NCBI GenBank assembly: GCA_041592335.1
Contig: JBFHQE010000006.1
Span: forward strand, 62,001 to 126,000
DNA: 64,000 nt
Reading direction: 5' to 3'
Source of the DNA: JBFHQE01 sp041592335
GTDB taxonomy: Bacteria > Pseudomonadota > Gammaproteobacteria > Thiohalobacterales > Thiohalobacteraceae
The translations under genes were made by a program, and so were the position numbers. The notes under the pieces were generated by a model. It did not search any database. It saw only the letters and a list, made by a program, of their open reading frames with translations, and was not told where the DNA came from. This document shows positions 1 to 7,557 of the stretch, piece after piece (positions within the stretch are counted from its first letter, which is position 1; every line of letters starts with the position of its first letter).

Positions 1-1520
1 AAACGCCGCCGCGCCTCGGGGCTGACCGCAACGAAACCTTCCGCACCGCGCGCATTCGCCAACCGCACCACTTCCGATGCAGCCGTGGCCACCGCGTTTT
101 CATCATCGCCTGACACATCGGCGATCAACACCATCTTCGGCAGTTCGCGGCGCGAAGCCTTGGTGCTGTAATTCACCGCCTTGACGTAACGTTCATCGAG
201 ATGCTCAAGGCCGGACAGCACCACGGCAGGATTGGCGTCCAGGTAGCCCTTGGTCTCCACAATAGCCGGCACGGCTTCGTGTAGATCATTGCCAAAAAAC
301 TCAAGACAGACCGTGCGCGTGAAACTCGGCATGCGATAGACCACGAAACGTGCCGATGTGATCAGACCATCGCAGCCTTCCTTCTGTACGCCGGGCAGGC
401 CACCGAGGAATTTATCGGTAACATCCTTGCCCAGCCCCTCCTTGCGCAGCGCCTTGCCGGGCATGCGCAGGATCTCGGCCTCGCCGATACGGGTGCGCCC
501 ATCGGGTTCATACCGGGTGACGCGGAAACTGACCGTTTCCTGCTCGTGGATCTTGCCGAGGTTATGATCGAGGCGTTCGACTTTCAGCCATTTTGCGTCC
601 GGCGTCACCATCCGCCAGCTCACCAGATTATCCAGCGTGGTGCCCCACATCACAGCTTTCTTGCCACCGGCATTCATCGCCACATTGCCACCGATGGTCG
701 AGGCATCCTGCGATGTAGGATCGACAGCGAACACAAACCCGGCCTGCTCCGCCCGCTCCGACACCCGCCGCGTCACCACGCCCGCTTCGGCACGAATAGT
801 CGCCACCGTTCCATCAACGCCCTCCAGGGGGCGATGCTCGACCACGCTCAGGCCTTCCAGCTTTTCGGTATTGATGACTACCGCGTCGGCATGCAGCGGC
901 ACGGCCGAACCCGTATACCCGGTACCGCCACCGCGCGGAATGATGCTCAGCCCGAGCTCGATACAGGCGGCCACGATGGGACAGACTTCTTCTTCGGTAT
1001 CGGGACTGATCACCACGAAGGGCATGGCGATACGCCAGTCGGTGGCATCGGTTGAATGGGAAACGCGCGCCAGCCCACCAAAATCAATATTGTCCTTACG
1101 GGTGATTTTGCTTAACCGGCGCAGGATCTTACTGCGCAATTTTTTAACGTGAGGAAAACTTCCCTCAAATCGCCGAACCGATTCGCGCGCGGCGCTCGCC
1201 AGTGCCAGCGCCCTGTCATTGCCTTCGGCACGCGCCACAATCTGATCCAGACGGTGATGGAGAGCGTGGATCAATGACGCCAGGCGCTTGGGATTATCGA
1301 GCAGGTCGTCCTGGATGTAGGGATTACGATCCACCACCCACATATCGCCGAGCACTTCGAACAGCATGCGCGCCGAGCGCCCGGTTCGGCGTTCGCCCCG
1401 CAACTCGTTGAGCACATCCCACATCGCCTTGCCGAGATAGCGAATGACAATTTCGCGATCGGAAAAAGACGTGTAGTTATACGGAATTTCGCGGATGCGC
1501 TGCGCGGCGGCGTTACTCAT
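1..1520 (-). CDS. FAD-binding oxidase with DUF3683 N-terminus (partial, 3' end outside window)
   Basis: An open frame of 506 codons starts at the ATG at 1518-1520 and runs off the window start, so the C-terminal part is missing. It begins MSNAAAQRIREIPYNYTSF, as in the DUF3683 domain that precedes FAD-binding oxidases of the glycolate/D-lactate dehydrogenase type. The FAD-binding (PCMH) signature is visible in the middle: IIPRGGGTGYTGSAVPL and then DPTSQDASTIGGNVAMNAGG. Known full-length members exceed 1200 residues and end in a 4Fe-4S plus CCG-type region; that part would lie beyond the window. Likely role is a flavin-dependent hydroxy-acid dehydrogenase of the cytoplasm or inner membrane; the substrate cannot be read from the sequence. 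Confidence 0.85.
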   Translation of the reverse strand, partial: MSNAAAQRIREIPYNYTSFSDREIVIRYLGKAMWDVLNELRGERRTGRSARMLFEVLGDMWVVDRNPYIQDDLLDNPKRLASLIHALHHRLDQIVARAEGNDRALALASAARESVRRFEGSFPHVKKLRSKILRRLSKITRKDNIDFGGLARVSHSTDATDWRIAMPFVVISPDTEEEVCPIVAACIELGLSIIPRGGGTGYTGSAVPLHADAVVINTEKLEGLSVVEHRPLEGVDGTVATIRAEAGVVTRRVSERAEQAGFVFAVDPTSQDASTIGGNVAMNAGGKKAVMWGTTLDNLVSWRMVTPDAKWLKVERLDHNLGKIHEQETVSFRVTRYEPDGRTRIGEAEILRMPGKALRKEGLGKDVTDKFLGGLPGVQKEGCDGLITSARFVVYRMPSFTRTVCLEFFGNDLHEAVPAIVETKGYLDANPAVVLSGLEHLDERYVKAVNYSTKASRRELPKMVLIADVSGDDENAVATAASEVVRLANARGAEGFVAVSPEARRR

Positions 1521-1600
1521 GAGAGTGATTGTAGGCTCGGTTAACAAAGGCAAAGTTTAACATGCGGGAAATCACGCCGTCTTGGCGTGCAAGGCAATAA

Positions 1601-2089
1601 TTACCAGATTTTCTCACCGGCTTCTTGCAGACGCGCAATTTCCTGCTGGAATGCGGGTGGGCCAAAGGCCACCACCTGCGACTGCTTCTGAAAGCCGTTC
1701 TCGTCGAGCACCTGCTCAAGATAGATCAGGGGACGGGATTGCTTGAGCGCGAAATCTTTCAGCCAGTTAAGCGTACGCGGCGGGATTCGCTTGCCGACCG
1801 GCACCGCCACATCCACCGGCGCACCCTGCCAGCTTCGCATGGCCGGAAGAAACATCATGCGAGCCTCATCCGGGCGCATCCAGTCCGGCAAGGGGCTGTT
1901 TTCCTTTTTCCAGCCACATTCGAAATTGATACAGGGATCTACCGGGCGGGAATCATAGGCGTTGCAACCGGAGCCAGTGCTATGCGGGCAGGGGCGTCCC
2001 GGGTAGACCTCGACACCCTCGATCACCATCCGCACCCAGCCGTCACAACAAGCGGTGCAGGGCTGGCATTGGCGTGTATTGGCAGGCAT
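1601..2089 (-). CDS. YkgJ-type cysteine cluster protein
   Basis: The 162-residue product has the CxxCxxCC motif near the N-terminus (Cys8, Cys11, Cys14, Cys15 in CQPCTACC) followed by further cysteines (PCPH, GCNAY, PCINFEC). This is the signature of the YkgJ/UPF0153 family, thought to bind zinc or an iron-sulfur centre; no reaction is established. The start ATG lies about 20 bases beyond the end of the upstream hicA frame, and the downstream FAD oxidase is on the same strand, so cotranscription is possible. Length is ordinary for the family. Confidence 0.8.
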   Translation of the reverse strand: MPANTRQCQPCTACCDGWVRMVIEGVEVYPGRPCPHSTGSGCNAYDSRPVDPCINFECGWKKENSPLPDWMRPDEARMMFLPAMRSWQGAPVDVAVPVGKRIPPRTLNWLKDFALKQSRPLIYLEQVLDENGFQKQSQVVAFGPPAFQQEIARLQEAGEKIW

Positions 2090-2111
2090 TTCGAGAGACA
2101 GGCTTTAAGAC

Positions 2112-2333
2112 TTAAGATTCAAATTCACTACGCGCCAGCCCGGACTGGCGAATGATGGATTGTAAAGTTCCGATCCTGAGCTCCGAATGATCTGGGACAG
2201 GTAGCGTTATTGTTCCGGTTTCAGATTTTCGTTGCATGACAACATGACTACCGCGTCTTCGTACTTCGATAAAACCATGTTGTTCTAGAATTCTGCACAC
2301 TTCCTTCCCTGAAAGTATCCGCAGTTTACCCAA
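2112..2333 (-). CDS. hicA: HicA-family toxin (mRNA interferase)
   Basis: The product, about 73 residues, begins (M)GKLRILSGKEV and has the family Gly-Ser-His motif (RRRGSHVVM) carrying the catalytic His of the double-stranded-RNA-binding-like fold. HicA toxins cut mRNA and tmRNA. The start is taken as the TTG at 2331-2333 because a GGAGG sits six bases before it; a second TTG at 2339 abuts that GGAGG and would have no usable ribosome site. The frame overlaps the end of hicB by a few bases, giving translational coupling with the antitoxin read first, the reverse of the E. coli hicAB order. Confidence 0.85.
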   Translation of the reverse strand: MGKLRILSGKEVCRILEQHGFIEVRRRGSHVVMQRKSETGTITLPVPDHSELRIGTLQSIIRQSGLARSEFES

Positions 2334-2544
2334 CAGCAACCTCCACGTGCGTTACATAGACCTCGTCATGCAAACGCTCCTTGATTTCTTCCGGAGAGGC
2401 AGTTTCGAAAAAGAGATCCAGCGCTTCTTTGAGATTCGCGCGCGCCTCGGCGATCGTGTCTCCCTGACTGGCCACATCCACTTCCGGGCACAGCGCAACG
2501 TAACCATCGCCTTCGCGTTCAATAATGGCTGTTAACTGGCGCAT
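2326..2544 (-). CDS. hicB: HicB-family antitoxin
   Basis: A 72-residue protein with the HicB core: YVALCPEVDVASQGDT followed by an IAEARANLKEAL helix, the degenerate RNase H-like fold that blocks HicA. It is the short form: no helix-turn-helix or ribbon-helix-helix extension follows the core, so self-regulation by a C-terminal DNA-binding domain is not apparent. It sits directly upstream of and overlaps hicA. The 66 bases before it contain only the terminator of the porin gene, so its promoter must lie in or very near that short gap, or in the end of the porin gene. Confidence 0.85.
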   Translation of the reverse strand: MRQLTAIIEREGDGYVALCPEVDVASQGDTIAEARANLKEALDLFFETASPEEIKERLHDEVYVTHVEVAVG

Positions 2545-2611
2545 TTTGGTTTTCCCAAAGCCGTTTCAATGCCAACAGACTACACTCAAGCCCATTTTCA
2601 GGCAAATAAAC

Positions 2612-2637
2612 AAAAAAACGGGGCCCGAAGGCCCCGT
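2612..2637 (-). terminator. Rho-independent terminator of the porin gene
   Basis: On the minus strand an 8-bp stem (ACGGGGCC / GGCCCCGT) with a TTCG tetraloop is followed by seven T. It lies 28 bases past the porin stop codon. Confidence 0.9.
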
Positions 2638-2665
2638 TCTTGATACAGCAAGTTTTAAGTAAAAC

Positions 2666-3664
2666 TTAGAACTTGTGTACAACACCAACAGTGAATGAAT
2701 CGTATTCAGAGTTAGCATTCTCAGTTTCGTAGTCATTGTACATAACATAGCCAGTAGTACGCTTGCTGAAGCTATGATCGAAACCAATTGACCACTCGTC
2801 TTCTTCGAAATCTGCACCAGCGGTATCAGTTTCAGAAGTCATGTACTGAGCCTTGATAGCATTGCTACCCATGGAGAACTTGGCACTCAGACCCCAAGTA
2901 TCTTCATCGCCAGTAGTCGCATCAGCATCGTAAGTTGCATACATACCACCAACCATCAGGTCTTCGGTAACATTGTAGGTACCAACCAGGCGAACCAGAG
3001 ACGGCTCAACGTTTGCACCACCAAAGCCCACGATACCTTCACCATAGCTCAGGTAAGACAGAGATGCGAAGATAGGACCATTGCTGTACATGGCCGCCAG
3101 GTCATATGCATCCGCCAGACCGTCATTGGTGTTTGTACCTTCACCAGCGATTGCAGCAGCTGCGAAAGACAGACCGTTGAAATCGTTGCTGATGTAAGCA
3201 ATTACGTTATCAGCGCGGTGTTCGCCGTTAACGATGCCACCGATGTCGCCGTCGGTATCGTTGAACTGGTCAAACTTACCCTGCGCCATCTTAGTTGGGA
3301 TATCGTGACGACCGATGCGGACTTCACCCCAGCTGTCGCTAGACAAGCCAACCCACTGGTTACGACGGGCAAAACCACCGTCGCCACCACCGTTCTGACC
3401 ACTACCAAGGCTACCAGCGCCATCTTCATCAGGACTTACTTCCCATTCCAGCTGGAAGTTAGCCTTCAGGCCGTTACCCAGGTCTTCAGAACCCTTAACG
3501 CCCAGGCGTGATGCGTGGTTACGAACTGCCATTTCATCAGTAACGCCATCATCGATAGCGCCAACGTTCATGTGAATCTGGCCGTAGAGTGTAGTATCTG
3601 CCATAGCAGCCATAGGAGCAGCCAGAGCAGCAACAATTACTGTAGAAAGAAGCTTCTTGTCCAT
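2666..3664 (-). CDS. Outer-membrane general porin (trimeric beta-barrel type)
   Basis: The 332-residue product starts with a signal peptide (MDKKLLSTVIVAALAAPMAAMA) cleaved before DTTLYGQIH, the typical first strand of Neisseria/Burkholderia-type porins (Gram-negative porin family). Alternating strands rich in Gly, Tyr and Asp/Asn run to a C-terminal phenylalanine (VGVVHKF), the BAM recognition signal. The start at 3664 is chosen for the signal peptide and the AAGGGGA ribosome site just before it; a longer upstream reading frame has no such features. Likely a passive diffusion pore for small anions or nutrients. The codon use looks highly biased, as expected for an abundant protein. Confidence 0.92.
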   Translation of the reverse strand: MDKKLLSTVIVAALAAPMAAMADTTLYGQIHMNVGAIDDGVTDEMAVRNHASRLGVKGSEDLGNGLKANFQLEWEVSPDEDGAGSLGSGQNGGGDGGFARRNQWVGLSSDSWGEVRIGRHDIPTKMAQGKFDQFNDTDGDIGGIVNGEHRADNVIAYISNDFNGLSFAAAAIAGEGTNTNDGLADAYDLAAMYSNGPIFASLSYLSYGEGIVGFGGANVEPSLVRLVGTYNVTEDLMVGGMYATYDADATTGDEDTWGLSAKFSMGSNAIKAQYMTSETDTAGADFEEDEWSIGFDHSFSKRTTGYVMYNDYETENANSEYDSFTVGVVHKF

Positions 3665-4347
3665 TGAATATTTCCCCTTATCCAATATATATACGGATGG
3701 TTTCTTAAAACCGCGGTCAATGTACCCGCGGCGCAACACAAAAGCAACACTAATTCTCAAAAAAACCACAAACAGTTTTAGATGTAGTTTTTTGACAACA
3801 CTAGATGGTGTGCCAAGTGGGCTTCTTTGCGGCAAGTTGCACTAAATATTGAGTTTCCTTTCTTAGAAATTTTTTATATCTGTATAATAATTTTCGTATT
3901 TTGGGGCCGCAATGCTTGCCGAAACCGGGTTTGGGTGTTGCGGAAAGGGTGAAAAACAACAAATGAATCGTGTATTGGGCGGGGAAATATAGATTTCCAT
4001 CCACCCCAATATCACTGTCCTTCCTGCGCGGGCGGGAATCTAGGAATTTAAGAACTCAACTGCCCATTAATGGCTCTTTTGTCTCATTCAAATACAAGAA
4101 ATCTGGATTCCCGCCTGCGCGGGAATGACGATCTATAATCCGAAAAATAACCAACTTAACTCATTATATTTATTAATTAAATTCTTACATCCAATTTTTT
4201 GTGGGACGACAAAGGGACAGTAATTCATTAAATTGAGGCTATTCCCAAGAAAAAATAAAACAGAAACTAAATATCAAGTATTCACAATTGGTTAAAATCA
4301 ACCAACAACACAAACGCTACCCCTATGGCTATTAAGAAGGACACCAA
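3665..4347. other. Long AT-rich intergenic region between porin and RelA/SpoT-domain gene
   Basis: No convincing gene is seen in these 683 bases. The part next to the porin must hold its promoter; a TTGACC about 55 bases before the porin ATG, followed by an AT-rich TATATATA stretch, is a weak candidate. The middle holds two inverted REP-like palindromes (listed separately). The last 200 bases before the RelA/SpoT gene are very AT-rich and contain poly-A/T tracts suited to H-NS-like silencing; no clear -35/-10 pair is asserted. Confidence 0.7.
4018..4131. repeat. Inverted pair of REP-like palindromes
   Basis: The left copy reads TTCCTGCGCGGGCGGGAATCTAGGA; the right copy, on the opposite strand, reads CGTCATTCCCGCGCAGGCGG followed by GAATCCAG. 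They are two related palindromic units facing each other about 80 bases apart, the arrangement called a REPIN in other genera. Related single or paired copies recur at 8682, 46762, 49811 and 53718. Confidence 0.75.
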
Positions 4348-5964
4348 ATGCCCATTACTTACGAAGAAGTAGAAAAATATCACGCCAAAATTAAACCACT
4401 AATAAATTCGGCGCTATCCGCCCTAGAAGATCGCATTATCTCTGGGAGGGATGAAAAGAATGTCCCCGTATATCTGACAAAGTTACGCGTAAAAAGCATC
4501 GATAGCATCTACCTAAAAACTAAAAGAAAAGCAAAGGCATCGCTATCTGATATAACTGATTATGGCGGGTTTAGGATCTTATGCTTATTTGAACAAGACC
4601 TGGTTCCAGTCCATGAGTTTCTCATCAATGTACTAGCTAATGATGGTTACGAATTAGTTGAATTTAAAGTTTTCAATTGGGAGAAAGATAGTCCGCAAGT
4701 AGCTCAAATGAATGAGCATACTAGTTCGAAATTCAAAGGGTACGAATCTGATATAAACCCTAAAGAATCAGGCTATAAATCCATCCACTACGTTATTAAA
4801 TCCCAGCACAATCTACATATAGAAATTCAACTAAGAACTCTGCTTCAAGACGTTTGGGCCGAATTAGAACATGCCTTATCTTACAAACAAGGCAGCATAC
4901 ATCCTCACATCAAGAAAAGTTTCGCATTACTCGCAAGAGATCTAGAGACAGACGATAAACTTATCAAACATCTAAGAGAGATTAGCGACAAAGAAAAGTA
5001 CACAGAACTATTCGCTTTATCAAATATTGGACCTTATAGAGTCTTCCAATATGACGATGGCGTCCTTCCCTCACTACTATCTAGTGATACAGAACTGGGT
5101 AATGCATTTTCCGAGTATAAAACATATATTGAAAACGGCCCAAACAACCAAGACCTCATGGAGTGGGCCACTAAAGCAGAAGGCCTTTACAAGCAGGTCA
5201 AAAGTAAACTATCTGCGGCTGATTTAGATGAAGGCGGGATTAAATTATGGGTTGATATGGAAAAAGCGTATCTCTATTTTTGCCAAAGGAAATTAGATGC
5301 CGCCTTAACTATTTACGATGGCGTACTTAATTATGCATCTGATTGTTATGTTCCTCATTTCAGAAAAGGTGAAATATTATTCATCCAAGGCAATATTGAG
5401 AAATCTCTTGTTGCTTTCGATATGTGTGAAGAAATCTTATCCCAAATGGGTGGGGAAAAATTCCAAAACGAGTATCGCGTAAAAGTGAAGCTTGCCAATA
5501 TTTATTGGCAAATGGGGAATGAATATTACGACATCGCTCTACAAGAAATTTTGGAAGCCGAGAAAATATTCAACGACCATAAAGATGCATTTAACGAAAA
5601 AGACCATCTATCTTTACTGAATAACACTTGCTGGTACCAATTAGAAAATTTTCTTCTTGCAGTAGATCGTGATGGCAATAATTACCATTCAGATAGCGCC
5701 GAGTCTGCATTTAAAGAAGTCACTGAGCGATTCGAGAAAATTAAACCCTTTCTCGAGAACGAAGAAATCACAAGCAACAGCTTGGATACTGCGAGCTGGT
5801 ACTACTTTATTTCCTTCAAAATAACAGGGGATACCAACGACCTAGAACGAGCCAGGGAATACTGCAGAAAATCTTGGGGGAAGAAAAATAATGCCACTCT
5901 CACCATTACAAGCGTAAATATTCATAGAAACCACACACAAGAAATCATGGCAGCAAACCAATAA
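4348..5964 (+). CDS. RelA/SpoT (p)ppGpp-synthetase-domain protein with C-terminal helical repeat region
   Basis: The 538-residue protein has an N-terminal RelA/SpoT nucleotidyltransferase domain (about residues 40-185): D71-YGGF-R76 matches the D-x-x-G-x-R motif, G142-YKSIHY follows, then E159-IQLRT and W170-AELEH with SYK, all conserved in small alarmone synthetases. No HD hydrolase, TGS or ACT domain is present. Residues about 260-500 are predicted helical with TPR-like pairs (KAYLYFCQRKLDAALTIYDG; HFRKGEILFIQGNIEKSLVA). The ATG fits the AAGAAGGACACC ribosome site. The gene is markedly AT-rich (roughly 40% G+C by eye) compared with neighbours and stands alone with its own terminator, which suggests transfer. 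By analogy it could be a housekeeping alarmone synthetase or a toxic SAS-type defence effector regulated by its C-terminal domain; the sequence does not decide. Confidence 0.88.
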   Translation: MPITYEEVEKYHAKIKPLINSALSALEDRIISGRDEKNVPVYLTKLRVKSIDSIYLKTKRKAKASLSDITDYGGFRILCLFEQDLVPVHEFLINVLANDGYELVEFKVFNWEKDSPQVAQMNEHTSSKFKGYESDINPKESGYKSIHYVIKSQHNLHIEIQLRTLLQDVWAELEHALSYKQGSIHPHIKKSFALLARDLETDDKLIKHLREISDKEKYTELFALSNIGPYRVFQYDDGVLPSLLSSDTELGNAFSEYKTYIENGPNNQDLMEWATKAEGLYKQVKSKLSAADLDEGGIKLWVDMEKAYLYFCQRKLDAALTIYDGVLNYASDCYVPHFRKGEILFIQGNIEKSLVAFDMCEEILSQMGGEKFQNEYRVKVKLANIYWQMGNEYYDIALQEILEAEKIFNDHKDAFNEKDHLSLLNNTCWYQLENFLLAVDRDGNNYHSDSAESAFKEVTERFEKIKPFLENEEITSNSLDTASWYYFISFKITGDTNDLERAREYCRKSWGKKNNATLTITSVNIHRNHTQEIMAANQ

Positions 5965-5966
5965 AA

Positions 5967-5990
5967 AAGGAGCCTTTCAGCTCCTTCTTT
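5967..5990 (+). terminator. Terminator of the RelA/SpoT-domain gene
   Basis: A 7-bp stem AAGGAGC/GCTCCTT with loop CTTTCA begins two bases after the stop codon and is followed by CTTT. Confidence 0.75.
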
Positions 5991-6258
5991 AGGATTTGTA
6001 ATCTACGTGGTGAATTAAATATCCGTGGGATCAACCATTCTCATAGTCATTTCCTTTATCTTCGGCAGTTAAGTTTCCTAACCTGCGAGTGCAAAATATG
6101 TCATAAGCCAGTCTAATGTCAAATTACGAGATTTTATAAATGAATAACTTACACATTCAAAACCCACTCTTTGACATTTCTAGTACCTTATCGAAATATT
6201 TCCAGTAAAACTTAAACACATCACAATTAATTTACATTCGCCCCAAGAGTGTCCCGGA
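5991..6258. other. AT-rich intergenic stretch
   Basis: Between the terminator of the RelA/SpoT-domain gene and the terminator of the rplM-rpsI-tRNA unit nothing recognisable is seen: no reading frame with a ribosome site, no duplicated tRNA end, no transposase remnant. The base composition stays low in G+C as far as about 6240, so this stretch may belong to the same acquired islet. Confidence 0.6.
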
Positions 6259-6298
6259 GAAAAAAATAAGGGTTTCCTCTACCGAGAAAACCCTTATA
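6259..6298 (-). terminator. Terminator after tRNA-Gln
   Basis: On the minus strand the stem ATAAGGGTTT/AAACCCTTAT (10 bp) is followed by a run of T. It lies just past the tRNA 3' end and probably ends the rplM-rpsI-tRNA transcript. Confidence 0.85.
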
Positions 6299-6304
6299 TT
6301 TCAA

Positions 6305-6378
6305 TGGCTGGGGGACTAGGATTCGAACCTAGGTTGACGGAGTCAGAGTCCGTAGTCCTGCCGCTAGACGATCCCCCA
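6305..6378 (-). tRNA. tRNA-Gln (CTG anticodon)
   Basis: The minus strand gives a complete cloverleaf starting TGGGGGATCGTCTAGCGG, with anticodon stem ACGGA/TCCGT and loop CTCTGAC (anticodon CTG, reading CAG), T-arm CTAGGTTCGAATCCTAG and an encoded CCA end. The 5' start with T and G+C-rich acceptor stem are as in other proteobacterial tRNA-Gln genes. It begins 27 bases after the rpsI stop codon, so it is probably processed from the ribosomal-protein transcript. Confidence 0.95.
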
Positions 6379-6405
6379 AGAACTGGAGAGCAATCTCGCC
6401 AGCGA

Positions 6406-6798
6406 TTAGCGCTTGCTGAACTGAGTTGCGCGACGAGCTTTGCGTAGACCCACTTTCTTACGCTCAACTTCACGCGCGTCGCGGGTTACAAAGCCGGCCT
6501 TGCGCAGCGGCGAGCGCAGATCTTCATTATATTTGATCAGTGCCCGAGTGATACCGTGACGGATTGCACCGGCCTGGCCACTCATACCGCCACCGGTAAC
6601 GGTCACGTAGATATCGAACTGCTCGGCGTTATCCGTGGTTTCCAGCGGCTGGCGCACGACCATGCGCGCTGTTTCGCGACCAAAGAATTCATCCAGTGGG
6701 CGCTTGTTAACCATGATGTTGCCACTACCCTTGCGCAGAAATACGCGCGCTGAGGAAGTCTTGCGGCGTCCGGTTGCGTAGTACTGTTCCTGTGCCAT
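6406..6798 (-). CDS. rpsI: 30S ribosomal protein S9
   Basis: The 130-residue product matches S9 over its whole length: QYYATGRRKTSSARV at the start, the middle TVTGGGMSGQAGAIRHGI and the C-terminal tail RKARRATQFSKR that reaches toward the P-site tRNA. It sits 15 bases after rplM, the standard rplM-rpsI pair, and directly before a tRNA-Gln gene. Confidence 0.98.
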   Translation of the reverse strand: MAQEQYYATGRRKTSSARVFLRKGSGNIMVNKRPLDEFFGRETARMVVRQPLETTDNAEQFDIYVTVTGGGMSGQAGAIRHGITRALIKYNEDLRSPLRKAGFVTRDAREVERKKVGLRKARRATQFSKR

Positions 6799-6813
6799 GC
6801 TCAGTAACCTTAA

Positions 6814-7242
6814 TTAAATGTCTAATACTTGCGGTTGTTGTGCCGCATGCTGGTGTTCAGGTCCGGCATATACCTTCAGCTTACGGTACATTTCACGACC
6901 CAGCGCGTTCTTGGGCAGCATACCCTTGACCGCGGTTTCAATAATGCGTTCCGGCGCCTTGGCGCGCAGCTTTTCCAGCGAAATCGACTTCAGGTTACCG
7001 ATATAACCTGTGTGATGATGATACATCTTGTCTTTTTCTTTATTGCCAGTCACCGCAACCTTGTCCGCGTTCACGACAACGATGTAGTCGCCGGTATCCA
7101 CGTGCGGGGTGTATTCTGGCTTGTGCTTGCCGCGCAGGCGACGCGCAATCTCGGTCGCCAGGCGACCCAGTTTTTTGCCTTCTGCATCAACGACATACCA
7201 GTCGCGCTTCACAGCTTCGGGCTTTGCGCTAAAAGTCTTCAT
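6814..7242 (-). CDS. rplM: 50S ribosomal protein L13
   Basis: The product (142 residues) aligns end to end with E. coli L13, starting MKTFSAKPEAVKRDWYVVDA and ending AGPEHQHAAQQPQVLDI. The ATG at 7242 is chosen because it gives the family N-terminus and has a GGAG site 10 bases upstream; a GTG five codons earlier would place that GGAG inside the gene. L13 is an early-assembling large-subunit protein that binds 23S rRNA. The gene leads an rplM-rpsI-tRNA unit. The 128 bases before it lead back to the terminator of a candidate small RNA. Confidence 0.98.
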   Translation of the reverse strand: MKTFSAKPEAVKRDWYVVDAEGKKLGRLATEIARRLRGKHKPEYTPHVDTGDYIVVVNADKVAVTGNKEKDKMYHHHTGYIGNLKSISLEKLRAKAPERIIETAVKGMLPKNALGREMYRKLKVYAGPEHQHAAQQPQVLDI

Positions 7243-7370
7243 CTGAGACTGCTCCACAGACCTAGTTTGGAAAGACGGCGAAGTCTACGCAAAAGCGCCG
7301 TCGGATACAAGTAATTCATGGGCGTTGTTGCTCCAACCCGCCAGATTCAGGCGTCCACTGAAATCAGGGC

Positions 7371-7473
7371 AAAAAAAAAGCGCGGCGAGAGGGAGGATGC
7401 CGCGCTTAATAAACCACCAAAGGAGGATGGAGGAGTACTTAACTGCCATAAAGAGGGGGAGGCAATTAAGTAT
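7371..7473 (-). ncRNA. Candidate small RNA with anti-Shine-Dalgarno (CCUCC) loops
   Basis: Read on the minus strand: a 10-bp hairpin (arms 7470-7461 and 7447-7438) with loop UCCCCCUCUUUAU, a single-stranded linker containing CUCCUCCAUCCUCC, then a 9-bp terminator hairpin (7407-7399/7386-7378) whose loop holds AUCCUCCCUCUC, then nine U. The first stem contains a U-G pair on this strand that would be a C-A mismatch on the other, which fixes the strand. A TTGACA promoter lies at the right distance upstream. The design (stem loops presenting CCUCC motifs) resembles the stress RNAs with a CCUCCUCCC motif (CcsR/cuckoo type) of Alphaproteobacteria. Alternative: an attenuated leader for rplM or a readthrough terminator of the 2Fe-2S gene. 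Confidence 0.55.
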
Positions 7474-7479
7474 GTAAGT

Positions 7480-7508
7480 ATTTTCTAATATGCTTAGAGG
7501 TGTGTCAA
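7480..7508 (-). promoter_or_regulatory. Candidate sigma-70 promoter of the small RNA
   Basis: Perfect -35 TTGACA (7508-7503), 17-base spacer, -10 GAAAAT (7485-7480), four of six matches. Start of transcription would fall near 7473, just before the first hairpin. Confidence 0.5.
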
Positions 7509-7557
7509 CTCTTTTTTTGAATATTTTTCCCGCCCCCGGGCTTCCTAGCGGTCTCGG

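Noticed and set aside
358..1411. Several plus-strand reading frames at the left edge
   Set aside because: They are antisense to the FAD oxidase frame, which carries the FAD-binding motifs and continues without a stop from 1520 to the window edge.
4018..4131. Possible CRISPR repeats
   Set aside because: Only two palindromic units in opposite orientation with no spacer series; they match dispersed REP copies.
6305..6378. tRNA-Gln as an integrase attachment site
   Set aside because: No copy of the tRNA 3' end is seen near the other edge of the AT-rich islet and no integrase gene is present.
7371..7473. Plus-strand CsrB/RsmZ-type RNA with GGA loops
   Set aside because: The reverse strand shows GGA in loops, but there the first stem has a C-A mismatch and there is no promoter or terminator in that direction.
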